The notes below the pieces were generated by a model. The model was not told the origin of the DNA. It saw only the letters and a list, made by a program, of their open reading frames with translations, and ran no database searches. From contig JAJCYD010000035.1 of NCBI GenBank assembly GCA_029263125.1, positions 62,001-126,000 on the forward strand: 64,000 nucleotides of DNA. The letters are read 5' to 3'. Position numbers and translations under genes: made by a program. Origin of the DNA: Solirubrobacteraceae bacterium. GTDB lineage: Bacteria; Actinomycetota; Thermoleophilia; Solirubrobacterales; Solirubrobacteraceae. Below are positions 55,806 to 64,000 of this stretch, piece after piece (positions within the stretch are counted from its first letter, which is position 1; each line of letters opens with the position of its first letter).

Positions 55806-56893
55806 ACGAGCCGCGGAAGGACCGAGCGCCTGCGAGGGGACCGGACGTCGACGCCGAGCATGCGCGCGAGATCGGCGTCGTCGCAGTCGTCCAGCAGCGG
55901 CCGTAGCAGCACGTCGCCGCCGGTGGCACGCAGCACCGAGCCGGGCCACGCGCTCTCGCGGTAGGACGAATGGTTGCGGGCCCGCTTGTCCCACACCCAC
56001 GACCCCGAGTTGAACACGCGGTGACGGCCGTCCGCCGTGGCGGCGGCGTCCAGCGACACGTGGGTGTGACCGACCACGACGGTGCCCGGCTGGATCTCGA
56101 GGTTGCGACACATCGCCGCGATCGCGTCGAGGACCCGCGCGGTCGGAGCGTCCTGTGCGGCCATCAGCTCCCGCGCCGGGCCGCGATCGGCCAGGGCATG
56201 GGCCGCGCGAGCGAGCGGGCGGGTGGCGCGGCGCGGCGCGCGCGCGATCGCCGCGGCATGGTGCAGCCATCGCTCCACGCGCTGCTGCGCTCGCCTGCCC
56301 GACGGCAGGTTGGCCATCTCGTACATCAGCTCATAGAGGGGCGATATGAGGCTTTCGTAGTCGGCGACGGTCAACCGGTCGGTTCGCGCGTCGGCGCCCG
56401 TGAGCGTCCACGCGAGGCGATCCATGAGCCGCCAATCCGATGAGGCCATGTGCGCGGCCACATAGTGACCGTGGGTGATCCGCATGCCGTCCAGCTCGCA
56501 CAGCGGATAGCTGGCGATGACGTCGGCGTCCGGGCACAGCGCGCGCAGCAGCCGCTCGGCGGGCGTGACGCGAAAGGCCTGCGGCGCCGGCAGGCCGAGC
56601 ACGTCGCAGAAGCGGCGCTCGTCGCCGGCCAGCGACACCAGGTGGTGGTCGTGGTTGCCGACGACGTAGTGGACGCGGCCGACATGGTGGTTGACGAGGC
56701 GCAGGAACGGACGCGCCGCGCTGACCGCGTCCTCCAGCGACGCGAACACGAGCTCCAGCAGATCGCCGTTGATGACGACCTCATCCGCCCAGGCGAGCTC
56801 GGGCTCCAGGCGCTCCAGCGCGGCGGGCGAGCGCAGCAGATCGTCGCCGGAGCCGAAATGCAGATCGGAGATGATGAGCCGACGAATTGCCAT
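55769..56893 (-). CDS. Metallophosphoesterase (calcineurin-like)
   Basis: A 374-residue protein with all dinuclear-metal motifs: LIISDLHFGSGDD (D-x-H), VVINGDLLELVF (GD), YVVGNHDHHLV (GNHD), RITHGHYVAA (H) and VVVGHTHVSLDAA (GHxH). The middle (about 165-250) is an all-helical insertion. Substrate unknown; UDP-diacylglucosamine hydrolase-like or general phosphodiesterases share this core. Convergent and overlapping the Lrp-type gene by 37 bp. Confidence 0.88.
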   Translation of the reverse strand: MAIRRLIISDLHFGSGDDLLRSPAALERLEPELAWADEVVINGDLLELVFASLEDAVSAARPFLRLVNHHVGRVHYVVGNHDHHLVSLAGDERRFCDVLGLPAPQAFRVTPAERLLRALCPDADVIASYPLCELDGMRITHGHYVAAHMASSDWRLMDRLAWTLTGADARTDRLTVADYESLISPLYELMYEMANLPSGRRAQQRVERWLHHAAAIARAPRRATRPLARAAHALADRGPARELMAAQDAPTARVLDAIAAMCRNLEIQPGTVVVGHTHVSLDAAATADGRHRVFNSGSWVWDKRARNHSSYRESAWPGSVLRATGGDVLLRPLLDDCDDADLARMLGVDVRSPRRRSVLPRLVYSPIENMASRS

Positions 56894-57005
56894 CGTGGTT
56901 GCTAGATCGACCCCTGGGCGGCGAACATTGAGCGCGGAGGCCCGGCGCCTCAGCCACGTGTCCGTGCCAGCCTCCTCGACGGGGCGCGGACGTCAGAATG
57001 GCCGC

Positions 57006-57665
57006 ATGTCCGTCGTCAAGCCCCAGTACGGCCCAACGCTGCCCGCGCTCGTCGCCCGCCTTCCGCGGTTCTGGCGCGCGGCGGTCATCGTCCTCGGCGC
57101 CGTGCTCGTCGCCGGCGCGATCGTGGTCGCGCTGCGCTCACGCTCCGAGGAGAACGCGGTGATCGTACGCGGTCCCGCGACGTTCAACCTCGTCTACCCG
57201 CGCGGATTGCAGCGCACGTCGCCACCGGATGCCCTGCTCGCCCTGCGCCGCGAGCGCCCCAGCGGCCTGTTCCTGGATTCCTACGTCGTGCGGCCGCTGA
57301 CGCTTCCGGCCTACCGCGGCGCGGTCGGCGGCCTGCTGCCGGTGTACGCCACCGGATACCTGAAGACCTTGCGCCGGCGCTACGCATCCGCGCGGCTGGA
57401 GCTCGAAGGACGCACCCGGATCAACAACGCGATCGGCTATCAGGTCGTGCTGCGTGCCAAGCGGGGACCGCGCACCCTCTACGTCCGCCACCTGCTGCTC
57501 GTCCCCGAGGCCCCCGACGGCGTTCGCCAGGGCGTCGTCATCGAGATCGAGGCGACACCGGCGTCGGGCGCGCCCAACGCCATCGGCGCCGGCAACGCCG
57601 GTCCGCTGAAGACCGCCCTGAGGTCGTTTCGCTTCGGCACGTCGCGCACGGGCGGCGAGCAGTGA
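57006..57665 (+). CDS. Membrane-anchored conserved hypothetical protein
   Basis: A 219-residue protein: cytoplasmic start, one membrane helix (AAVIVLGAVLVAGAIVVAL), then an exported domain of alternating strands (TFNLVYPRGLQRTSPPDALL, LFLDSYVVRPLTLPAYRGAV, NNAIGYQVVLRAKRGPRTLY). No catalytic motif seen. The stop overlaps the csaA start (GTGA), so both belong together. Function unknown. Confidence 0.6.
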   Translation: MSVVKPQYGPTLPALVARLPRFWRAAVIVLGAVLVAGAIVVALRSRSEENAVIVRGPATFNLVYPRGLQRTSPPDALLALRRERPSGLFLDSYVVRPLTLPAYRGAVGGLLPVYATGYLKTLRRRYASARLELEGRTRINNAIGYQVVLRAKRGPRTLYVRHLLLVPEAPDGVRQGVVIEIEATPASGAPNAIGAGNAGPLKTALRSFRFGTSRTGGEQ

Positions 57666-57991
57666 TCGAGATCGCCGACTTCCACCGCGTCGAGATGCGG
57701 GTCGGGCGGATCCTCGCTGCCGAGGAGTTCCCCGAGGCGCGGCACCCGGCATGGAAGCTTCGCATCGACTTCGGGCCCGATCTGGGCGAGAAGCGCTCGT
57801 CCGCGCAGATCACGAACTACACGCGCGAACAGCTCGAGGGCAGCCTGGTCGTCGCCGTCGTGAACTTCCCCCCACGGCAGATCGGTCCCGTGCGCTCAGA
57901 GGTGCTGGTGCTCGGAGCGGTGTCGGACGTCCACCCCGTGCTGCTCGTGCGACCGGACGCCGGATCGCAGCCGGGCGACCGGGTCGCCTGA
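57662..57991 (+). CDS. csaA: CsaA-like tRNA-binding-domain protein
   Basis: A 109-residue stand-alone OB-fold tRNA-binding protein: FHRVEMRVGRILAAEEFPEA, PAWKLRIDFGPDLGEKRSSA, QITNYTREQLEGSLVVAVVN, FPPRQIGPVRSEVLVLGAVS. CsaA acts as a chaperone-like/tRNA-binding factor linked to export in Bacillus. Dimer expected. GTG start overlapping the upstream stop. Confidence 0.9.
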   Translation: MIEIADFHRVEMRVGRILAAEEFPEARHPAWKLRIDFGPDLGEKRSSAQITNYTREQLEGSLVVAVVNFPPRQIGPVRSEVLVLGAVSDVHPVLLVRPDAGSQPGDRVA

Positions 57992-58005
57992 GCCCTAGTG
58001 GTTCG

Positions 58006-59580
58006 TCAGCCGCCCCGCGCCGCGCGGCGCGTGCGGCGCAGGATCTCGGCGCGCAGGCGCTTGATGCGCGTGACGGTCTTGGCTACCGCGCCGCCTGTGC
58101 CGGCGGCGGCCGGCGTGGCGTCGGCTGGCGTGGCGGCCGCCGGCGTGGCGTCGGCGTTCGCGGCGGGCTTCGGCGGTGCGGCGGCAGGCTCGCCGGGGCT
58201 CTCCTCGACAGCCGACGGACCCGCCGTCACCGGCTTGGAGGACGGGGTGTCCGGAGCGGTCGAGCTCGAGGTGGGAGCGGCGACGCCGCCGGTCTTCGGG
58301 GGAGCCTCGGCGCTCTGCTCCTGGCCCTTGGCGTCGGCGGGGTCGACGGGCGTGCCGGTTGCGGCGGCGTCAGGCGTGCTCGCCCCGGCCGCGTCGACCT
58401 TGGCCTCGGACTCGGCGATCGGCGCCGGCTTCGTGGACGTCGCCGCCGAGCCGGCGACCGCCGGCTTGGCGGCGGCCGGCTTGGCCTTCGGAGCGCTCGC
58501 GGGCTGTTGGGCGGAGGCGACGACCTCCGGCTCAGATGCAGGCACGGGCGCGGGCGCGGACCTGGCCGACGAGGTCGCGGCCGCAGCGGGGAGCTTTGTC
58601 TGCACGTGCTTGACCTCGACCGCGCCGGCCGTGACGATCGCGGCCGCCGCGAGGCCGGCCGCCGTCTTCGTGGCGATCGTGCTGATGCCTGCGGTCATGG
58701 CGCTCGTGCCCCCGCCGGCGGCGACCGTCGCGGCAGCGGCGCCGGCCGCACCGCCCGCGCTGGCCGAGGCCGTCATGCCGAACTGCGCCAGCAGCGCCTT
58801 CTTGAGCAGCAGCAGCGGAGCCACGGGGAACACGGCTGCGAGCGCCTTGTTGGCGTTGCGAAGCTGCGACTTGAAGCCCTGGCAGCGCTCGCACGACCGC
58901 ACGTGGCGCCGAGCGGGTGCCGTCGAGCGCCGGAGCCCCTCAGCGACCTCGCCGAGCTCCTCGCGCACGTCCTCGCACGACAGGTGACGTGCTTCGGAGG
59001 CTTCGGCAAGCGAGACACGAGCGCGCACCAGCAGCGACTTGACCGACGGGATCGTCGTCTCCATCGCCTCGGCGATCTGCTCGTATGACAGCGCATCGAT
59101 CTCGCGCAGCAGCAGCGCGGTGCGCTGCGTCTCGGGCAGCTCCTGCACGTCGGCGATCAGCAGCCGGAACTCTTCACGCTTGTGGACCTTGTCGGCCGTC
59201 GTGACGCCACCCTCGGAGAGGTGCACGTCCATCGAGTCGACGCCGATCGCCTGCACGCGGCGCAGGTGGTTCAGCGAGCGGTTGCGCGCGATGCGGTAGA
59301 GCCACGGACGAACGTTGATCGGACGGTCGTCGGCGAGGATCGCGTTGAAGGATGCGGCGAAGACCTCCTGCAGGATGTCCTCGGCGTCCTCGCGCGAGCC
59401 CAGCATGTGGCGGCAGAAGGCCAGCAGCCGCGCTTGGTAGCGCGCCACGAGCGCCTCGAAGGCCCCGTGGTTGCCGCGGCGCACGAGCGCGATGAGCCGC
59501 TCGTCGGATTGCAGGCGAAACAGCGGGGTCGGACCCCGCATGCCGATCGGGACCGGATGCTTGAGTGCTGAGGCTTCCAT
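58006..59580 (-). CDS. ECF sigma factor fused to an anti-sigma-like zinc motif and a membrane/Ala-Pro-rich tail
   Basis: A 524-residue protein. Sigma region 2 (DERLIALVRRGNHGAFEALV, DAEDILQEVFAASFNAI, RPWLYRIARNRSLNHLRR) spans about 27-110. Sigma region 4 (LPETQRTALLLREIDALSYE, IAEAMETTIPSVKSLLVRAR) spans about 140-190. Residues about 200-240 resemble a ZAS/zf-HC2 anti-sigma motif (H-x3-C-x2-C in RRHVRSCERCQGF). A hydrophobic stretch follows (about 290-320, TKTAAGLAAAAIVTAGAVEV), then a long Ala/Pro/Ser tail ending in basic residues. Normal ECF proteins are about 180-200 residues, so the extension is additional. Confidence 0.85.
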   Translation of the reverse strand: MEASALKHPVPIGMRGPTPLFRLQSDERLIALVRRGNHGAFEALVARYQARLLAFCRHMLGSREDAEDILQEVFAASFNAILADDRPINVRPWLYRIARNRSLNHLRRVQAIGVDSMDVHLSEGGVTTADKVHKREEFRLLIADVQELPETQRTALLLREIDALSYEQIAEAMETTIPSVKSLLVRARVSLAEASEARHLSCEDVREELGEVAEGLRRSTAPARRHVRSCERCQGFKSQLRNANKALAAVFPVAPLLLLKKALLAQFGMTASASAGGAAGAAAATVAAGGGTSAMTAGISTIATKTAAGLAAAAIVTAGAVEVKHVQTKLPAAAATSSARSAPAPVPASEPEVVASAQQPASAPKAKPAAAKPAVAGSAATSTKPAPIAESEAKVDAAGASTPDAAATGTPVDPADAKGQEQSAEAPPKTGGVAAPTSSSTAPDTPSSKPVTAGPSAVEESPGEPAAAPPKPAANADATPAAATPADATPAAAGTGGAVAKTVTRIKRLRAEILRRTRRAARGG

Positions 59581-59687
59581 GGTTGCCGGACGGCGGAACT
59601 GCGTTGCCGTCAGTGCTTCAACCCCGAAACGACGTGGGAGTTCCGCGTTTGGGCTCCCATCAGGCTAGCGACCCGACGGATGTTCGA

Positions 59688-59773
59688 TGCCCGGGGCGGG
59701 ATTCGAACCCGCAAGCTCTTGCGAGCCAGCGGCTTTTAAGGCCGCCTGCCTGTGCCGATTGGGCCACCCGGGC
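59688..59773 (-). tRNA. tRNA-Leu (anticodon UAA)
   Basis: 86 nt on the reverse strand. Acceptor stem GCCCGGG pairs with CCCGGGC, anticodon stem GCGGC/GCCGC has loop CTTAAAA (anticodon TAA), a long variable arm (TGGCTCGCAAGAGCTT) follows, and the T-arm has GGGTTCGAATCCC. The discriminator is A; CCA not encoded. The long variable arm and UAA confirm Leu. Confidence 0.95.
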
Positions 59774-59818
59774 GCGCGCGTCATCCTACGGCCGCGCGCC
59801 CGGGTCGTTGATGCCGAG

Positions 59819-60799
59819 CTACCTGCGGAACCGCTTGAGCTTGGACTTGAACGTCTTGTAGGCCTTGCGCGGCTGCCCGTTCTTCTCGACGAGGCCGGCG
59901 TCGAAGCGGTCGCAGTCCGAGCCGAACCAGTTGTAGGAGTACAGCCGCTCGATGTCCTTGTCGTACTTCTTGGCGCGATCGAACATGAACTTCGTGCGGT
60001 TGGACTGGCGGGTCTTGTTGCACGACAGGCTGCTGACCTTCGCCGCGCCGCCGGTCTCGGTGTACCAGAACTTGGCCCGCCGGTTCTTCTTGCGGACTGC
60101 CCTGATGATCCGCCTCGTGCCCGGGTACTTCTTGAAGCTGGTCGACTTCGAGCGCTTGGAGTCCCCAAGCTTGCGATTGACCTCGGAGTAGTTGTGGATC
60201 CCGACGATGACCTTCGAGCTGCGCCCAGAGGAGCCCGCATAGCGCAGCCAGCGCGCGATGTAGCTCTCCACGCCCCGCTGATCGAGCACGTCGAGCGCGA
60301 CGATCTTGCAGCCCTTGCACCTGGACTTCATCGCCTTGTAGAACTGCGCCGCCCGCTTGGGATTCTTTGTGGTCGGCTGGGACTTGTGGTTGGCCTCGTT
60401 CCAGACACCCCAATCCTTGACGCCGAACGGCTTGTAGCGCTTGATGAGCGCGCCGACCTTGGACTTGTAGGCCCTGAGGCTCGGCAATGGCCTTCTCGGA
60501 GAGCTGTTGATGTCGTCGGTCGAGATGTGCATCAGGACCTTGACCTTGGCGCCCAGCGCGGCCTTGACGAAGTCGTCGGCCTTCGCGAGCTGGTCGGCCT
60601 GATCGATCGCGTTCCACTCGATGAAGTAACGCGTCCGCTTGAGCTTGAGCGACTTCCAGTTGGCATCCGCGAACATTCGCGGGCTCTGATCGCCGATGCC
60701 CACGGCGACGTTGACCTTCTTGGACTTCGCGACGGCATTGCCCGGAATGGCCGCAACACCGACGGCCACCAGCAACGTCACGAGCAGGCGAACTTTCAA
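59819..60799 (-). CDS. Secreted TIM-barrel glycosidase-like protein (clan A)
   Basis: A 326-residue protein with a TTG start seven bases after AAGGA, and a signal peptide (1-24, ending AVA). A small basic Lys-rich barrel domain shows the acid/base Glu in WGVWNEANHKSQP (about residue 135) and the nucleophile Glu in FWYTETGGAAKV (about 246). Both are clan GH-A signatures. It shares its motif layout with the GH39-like protein at 37387. Very Lys/Arg-rich. Substrate unknown. Confidence 0.75.
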   Translation of the reverse strand: MKVRLLVTLLVAVGVAAIPGNAVAKSKKVNVAVGIGDQSPRMFADANWKSLKLKRTRYFIEWNAIDQADQLAKADDFVKAALGAKVKVLMHISTDDINSSPRRPLPSLRAYKSKVGALIKRYKPFGVKDWGVWNEANHKSQPTTKNPKRAAQFYKAMKSRCKGCKIVALDVLDQRGVESYIARWLRYAGSSGRSSKVIVGIHNYSEVNRKLGDSKRSKSTSFKKYPGTRRIIRAVRKKNRRAKFWYTETGGAAKVSSLSCNKTRQSNRTKFMFDRAKKYDKDIERLYSYNWFGSDCDRFDAGLVEKNGQPRKAYKTFKSKLKRFRR

Positions 60800-60910
60800 G
60801 GTTTCGGATCCTTTCAGCGAGGGAAGGCTGCAAGGCACCTATCGGCAGGGCGCCAGACGGGCTCAAGCGTAGCCGGGTCGGGCACCGCGCGCGGCAGACA
60901 TCCGTGGCCG

Positions 60911-61603
60911 TCAGGCGGCACGCGCTCTACGCGCTCTACGCGCGCTGTGAGCGCCGATCGCGTCGACCAGCATCGATGCGAACCGCTCATCGCCCGTGAT
61001 CGTCAAGGCCTGCATGTCAGCGCCTGGGCCAAGGGCCGCGATCCAGTCGCCCTGGGTGCCGCTGATATGGCATGTCGCCTGCTCCGTCTCGCGTTCGGTG
61101 ATCTCGACCGCGCCGTGTCCCACGGTCAGCGTGTAGTGCCGCGTCGTCGTCTCGTCGACGATCACCGTCATGTGAGCGTCGCCGCTCAGGCTTGCCGGCG
61201 GCTCCACCAGACCCGGCGCGATGCGCAGGATCGCGCCGATGTCAATGGCCTCGGACTCGCGCGGTGGGGTCCATGCCCAGTCATAGCCCCAGCGAGCGAG
61301 GGCCCCAAGGACCGGCAACAGCTCCTTGGAGCGCATGGTCAGCTCGTAGTCGACGCGCGGCGGCACCTCGCGGTAGCGCTGGCGCGTGAGCAGGCCGCCG
61401 GCGACCATGCGGTTCAGTCGCGATCGCAGCTGCTCGGTCGAGATGCCGGGCAGAACGCGCTGAAGCTCGACGAAGCGGCGCGGCCCGGCGGCGAGGTCTC
61501 GGACGATCAGCAGCGTCCACTTGTCCCCGACGAGATCCAGAGCTCGGGCATCCGGAGCCCACTGGTCGTACGGGTGTCGCTTCGGATTGGGTGTGGCAGG
61601 CAT
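60911..61603 (-). CDS. HxlR-family transcriptional regulator with C-terminal SCP2-like domain
   Basis: A 230-residue protein. The HxlR winged helix occupies residues about 15-105 (VGDKWTLLIVRDLAAGPRRF, ELQRVLPGISTEQLRSRLNR, LLTRQRYREVPPRVDYELT). The C-terminal 100 residues look like an SCP2/sterol-carrier type sensor (MTVIVDETTTRHYTLTVGHG ... CHISGTQGDWIAALGPGADM, then LTITGDERFASMLVDAIG). Divergent from the 61805 enzyme gene, so it could control it. ATG at 61603 is favoured; a far longer upstream frame overlaps that gene and is not credible. Confidence 0.85.
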   Translation of the reverse strand: MPATPNPKRHPYDQWAPDARALDLVGDKWTLLIVRDLAAGPRRFVELQRVLPGISTEQLRSRLNRMVAGGLLTRQRYREVPPRVDYELTMRSKELLPVLGALARWGYDWAWTPPRESEAIDIGAILRIAPGLVEPPASLSGDAHMTVIVDETTTRHYTLTVGHGAVEITERETEQATCHISGTQGDWIAALGPGADMQALTITGDERFASMLVDAIGAHSARRARRARAA

Positions 61604-61804
61604 CGGAGGTCGCTCCGTCTTGTCCAGCGGGCGCATGACGCAACTCGCAGCCGGGATAGTCGTCCTTTCGCCTTCGGTCTGCAGCTTTCGTGTCCCATTC
61701 GCCCAGATATTGGATCGTTGCCGACAGGAATTGGAGCGGATGGTCGCGGAAGGTCTGACGTCGGTGCGAGCTGCCAGCGTCCGCTTTCGGGGTAGGAACT
61801 CCGG

Positions 61805-63496
61805 GTGTCTTCTTCTGACATCCCCCCGGCGCAGTCCGCCACAGCGCTGCCCGCACCCGAGATCGTGGCCGGTGGCGACCTCGTCGCACGACAGCTGAAG
61901 GCGCACGGCGTCAGCACGCTCTTCACGCTGTCGGGAGGCCACCTGTTCGCGATCTACGCCGGGTGCCGCGCGCAGGGGATCGCCATCGTCGATGTCAGGC
62001 ACGAGCAGTCCGCGGCATTCGCCGCCGAGGGCTGGGCGAAAGTCACCCGCCGGCCAGGCGTCGCCGCGCTGACGGCGGGCCCCGGGGTCACCAACGGGAT
62101 GAGCGCGATCGCCTCCGCCCAACAGAACCACTCGCCGATGCTTATCCTCGCCGGGCGCGCTCCAACGATGCGCTGGGGCCAGGGATCGCTGCAGGAGATC
62201 GATCACGTCCCGTTCGTCGCTCCGCTGGCGAAGTCTGCCGTCACCGCTCCGAGCACCAACGCGATCCCCGCGCTGATCGACGCGGCGCTCGCGGCAGCGG
62301 TAGCGCCGCACGGCGGCCCGGCGTTCGTTGACCTGCCGCTGGATGTCGTCTTCGCCGAGGGATCCACGACGCCGACGCCGACGCCGGTGCCAACGCCCGA
62401 CCCGGGCGGAGGACCGTGCGCCGACGGCGCCTCACTCGACGCGGCCGTGGCGCTGCTGCGCCACGCGCGCAGGCCGGTTGTGATGGCAGGCACCGACATG
62501 TACTGGAGCCATGGCGAAGACGCCCTGCGCGCGCTCGTGGAGGAGCAGCGGATCCCGGTCCTGCTCAACGGCCTCGCACGCGGGTGCATCCCGGCCGACC
62601 ACGAGCTCTTCTTCTCTCGCGCGCGAGGCGAAGCGCTGCGCGAGGCCGACGTTGCGCTTCTCGTCGGCGCCCCGATGGACTTTCGCCTGGGCTTTGGCGA
62701 TGCGTTCGGCGAGTCGACGCGCATCCTGGCGATCGATCGCGTGCGACCACGGCTCGATCCCCCACGCGAGGCCGCCGCGCGACTGTACGGCTCGATCGCG
62801 ACGACGCTCACTGAGCTGCGCGGCGCGACGCCCGCCGGGGGTGGTCGCGCCAGGGAGGCCTGGGTGGCGCGGCTGCGGACCACAGAGAGCGCACTGCGCG
62901 ACGGCGAGCGCGTCCATCTCGGCGACGACCGCGCACCGCTTCATCCGATGCGCGTGTACGCGGAGCTGCGCGGGCTGCTGGATCGCGACGCGATCGTGAT
63001 CGGCGACGGCGGCGACTTCGTCTCCTACGCCGGCCGCATGATCGATTCCTACGAGCCTGGCTGCTGGCTTGACCCCGGCCCCTTCGGCTGCCTGGGCGCC
63101 GGTCCGGGCTACGCACTGGCGGCCAAGCTCGCCCATCCGGATCGCCAGGTCGTGCTGCTCCTCGGCGACGGAGCGTTCGGCTTCAGCTCAATGGAGTTCG
63201 ACACGCTCGCCCGGCATGGCGTCGGGATCGTCGGGATCGTCGGGAACAACGGGATCTGGGGGCTGGAGAAGCACCCGATGCAGGCGCTGTACGGGTACAC
63301 GGTCGCCGCCGACCTGCGGCCCGAGACCCGCTATGACCTCGTCGTCGATGCGCTCGGCGGCCATGGCGAGATCGTGCGCACCCCAGCGCAGCTGCGGCCG
63401 GCGCTCGTGCGAGCCTTCGAGGCTGACCGGCCGGCGCTCGTGAACGTGCTGACCGATCCCACCGTGGCCTATCCGCGGCGCTCGAACCTCGCCTGA
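61805..63496 (+). CDS. Thiamine-diphosphate enzyme, acetolactate synthase-like
   Basis: A 563-residue protein (GTG start) with three ThDP-enzyme domains. The N-terminal Pyr domain has [16 protein letters not shown] and [20 protein letters not shown] (catalytic Glu), and [20 protein letters not shown] follows. The middle domain contains a Pro/Thr linker and [20 protein letters not shown]. The C-terminal PP domain carries the ThDP motif ([19 protein letters not shown] to NN in [14 protein letters not shown]). This group includes acetolactate synthase, oxalyl-CoA decarboxylase and sulfoacetaldehyde enzymes; the precise reaction cannot be assigned. Confidence 0.85.
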   Translation: MSSSDIPPAQSATALPAPEIVAGGDLVARQLKAHGVSTLFTLSGGHLFAIYAGCRAQGIAIVDVRHEQSAAFAAEGWAKVTRRPGVAALTAGPGVTNGMSAIASAQQNHSPMLILAGRAPTMRWGQGSLQEIDHVPFVAPLAKSAVTAPSTNAIPALIDAALAAAVAPHGGPAFVDLPLDVVFAEGSTTPTPTPVPTPDPGGGPCADGASLDAAVALLRHARRPVVMAGTDMYWSHGEDALRALVEEQRIPVLLNGLARGCIPADHELFFSRARGEALREADVALLVGAPMDFRLGFGDAFGESTRILAIDRVRPRLDPPREAAARLYGSIATTLTELRGATPAGGGRAREAWVARLRTTESALRDGERVHLGDDRAPLHPMRVYAELRGLLDRDAIVIGDGGDFVSYAGRMIDSYEPGCWLDPGPFGCLGAGPGYALAAKLAHPDRQVVLLLGDGAFGFSSMEFDTLARHGVGIVGIVGNNGIWGLEKHPMQALYGYTVAADLRPETRYDLVVDALGGHGEIVRTPAQLRPALVRAFEADRPALVNVLTDPTVAYPRRSNLA

Positions 63497-63567
63497 AACA
63501 CCGAGCCCGGATTCACCGATGATCGTGGATGCGAGCTGAGGCAGCGCTCCAGAGGGCCGAAGAACGC

Positions 63568-63599
63568 GGAAGCCGCCCCCAGGGGAAAGGGCGGCTTCC
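63568..63599 (+). terminator. Hairpin after the ThDP-enzyme gene
   Basis: GGAAGCCGCCC (63568-63578) pairs perfectly with GGGCGGCTTCC (63589-63599), 10-nt loop. A strong 11-bp stem, 71 bp after the stop and followed by TGATG. Probable terminator for the gene ending at 63496. Confidence 0.55.
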
Positions 63600-63821
63600 T
63601 GATGTCGGCCCTGACAGGATGGCAGGGGATACGTACCTAACTGGGCCTATGAGGCGGCCGCGGGCGGGAGGCGCCGATCGAACGGCGATACCCGGGGCCT
63701 ATGGGGGCCGAAGCGGTTACCCATTGCTGGGTCCATCCCTCGGCACACGTCGTATCGGCAGGTGCGGCGCAGACCTTTAGGGCACGATTCGCGCCCGCGT
63801 CGAGCCGGCCCTGCGCCGTCG
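63600..63821. other. Non-coding stretch with short repeats, no gene recognised
   Basis: Between the hairpin and the Ppx/GppA gene stop. Contains GGGCCTATG twice (63643-63651, 63695-63703), a small stem CGCCG/CGGCG around ATCGAA, and G-rich runs. No credible reading frame, tRNA or tmRNA was found. It may be a structured RNA or simply intergenic. Confidence 0.3.
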
Positions 63822-64000
63822 CTAGGCGGGCAGGCTGCCGGACGCGAGCGACATGGCCGCGCCACGCAGGATGTCGTGCTCGGAGACCTCGACTCGGTCG
63901 AGCCCGAAGGCGCGCATCGCCTCGATCAGCATCGCCATCCCGGCGACGATCGTCGGGGCGCGATCGGGGTGCAGGCCGACGACCTCGCGGCGCTCGTCGT
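63822..64000 (-). CDS. Ppx/GppA phosphatase, C-terminal end only
   Basis: Reading in from the window's right edge on the reverse strand gives a 58-residue C-terminus ending GSLPA-stop. REVVGLHPDRAPTIVAGMAM and LIEAMRAFGLDRVEVSEHDI match the end of the exopolyphosphatase/guanosine pentaphosphatase fold (GL-p-RA--IvaG; vse-glreGa). The rest lies beyond the window. Confidence 0.78.
   Translation of the reverse strand, partial: DERREVVGLHPDRAPTIVAGMAMLIEAMRAFGLDRVEVSEHDILRGAAMSLASGSLPA

Noticed and set aside
60911-62311. HxlR regulator extended to 466 residues
   Set aside because: The extension runs through the divergent ThDP-enzyme gene's 5' end and has no conserved sequence; the winged helix begins just after the ATG at 61603.
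63600-63821. tmRNA or RNase P RNA
   Set aside because: A TTCGATC-like loop caught the eye on the reverse strand, but there is no CCA-proximal acceptor stem, no tag reading frame, and none of the conserved RNase P core words.

Overview
The window is 64 kb of very GC-rich, densely coding bacterial DNA with many GTG/TTG starts and stop-start overlaps (ATGA, GTGA). The gene content (a ROK glucokinase with the actinobacterial cysteine cluster, PucR-type regulator, short MetG, DUF4235 protein, GCS2-type ligase, sortase-type LPFTG tail, and a long metG-tatD-rsmA-ispE run) points to Actinobacteriota. The combination of mfd, a SurA/PrsA-like lipoprotein, mazG, eno, a DivIC-like protein and csrA suggests Thermoleophilia (Solirubrobacterales-like). 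This placement is inference, since no rRNA gene is present.

Layout. 1-14.2 kb is housekeeping: an LCP cell-wall ligase (cut by the window edge), glucokinase, rsmI, a GST-like protein, nitroreductase, an M23 peptidase, the coupled metG-tatD-rsmA-ispE operon, a PucR regulator, an MTAP/PNP-type phosphorylase, tRNA-Gln(UUG), glmU and prs. 14.17-22.22 kb is an integrated 8-kb mobile element in the 3' end of prs, bounded by 31-bp direct repeats that differ at two positions. It has a leftward module (HTH-like protein, tyrosine integrase, ADP-ribosyltransferase-like protein) and a rightward module (repressor-like HTH, AlpA/Xis-like protein, primase with CHC2 zinc finger, unknown protein ending in iteron-like repeats, zinc-ribbon protein, scaffold, P22-like capsid protein, P27-like small terminase). 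The two are separated by a 30-bp inverted-repeat operator pair. No large terminase, portal or tail gene is visible, so this looks like a phage satellite (PICI-like) with its own capsid protein. 22.2-23.25 kb looks like the debris of a second, related element in tandem, with a HicA-like gene and an integrase 3' fragment.

23.4-37.2 kb returns to the core genome: small conserved genes, a secreted GH2 glycosidase, rplY/ctc, pth, mfd, a peptidyl-prolyl isomerase lipoprotein, mazG, eno, a DivIC/FtsB-like protein and csrA. 37.3-52.3 kb is a surface-polysaccharide region: secreted GH39-like hydrolase, two O-antigen-polymerase-like proteins, four glycosyltransferases, a Wzz/kinase-like protein with degenerate P-loop, a Wzx-like flippase, a polyprenyl-phosphate sugar transferase and an LPFTG-tailed protein. 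Together they could initiate, elongate, export and length-regulate an exopolysaccharide.

52.5-64 kb holds a thermonuclease (with a decayed 3' copy at 37.3 kb), GCS2 ligase, a pseudo-rhomboid, an Lrp-type RAM-domain protein, metallophosphoesterase, CsaA, an ECF sigma factor fused to an anti-sigma-like zinc motif and membrane tail, tRNA-Leu(UAA), a second secreted glycosidase, an HxlR regulator, a thiamine-diphosphate enzyme and the C-terminus of a Ppx/GppA phosphatase.
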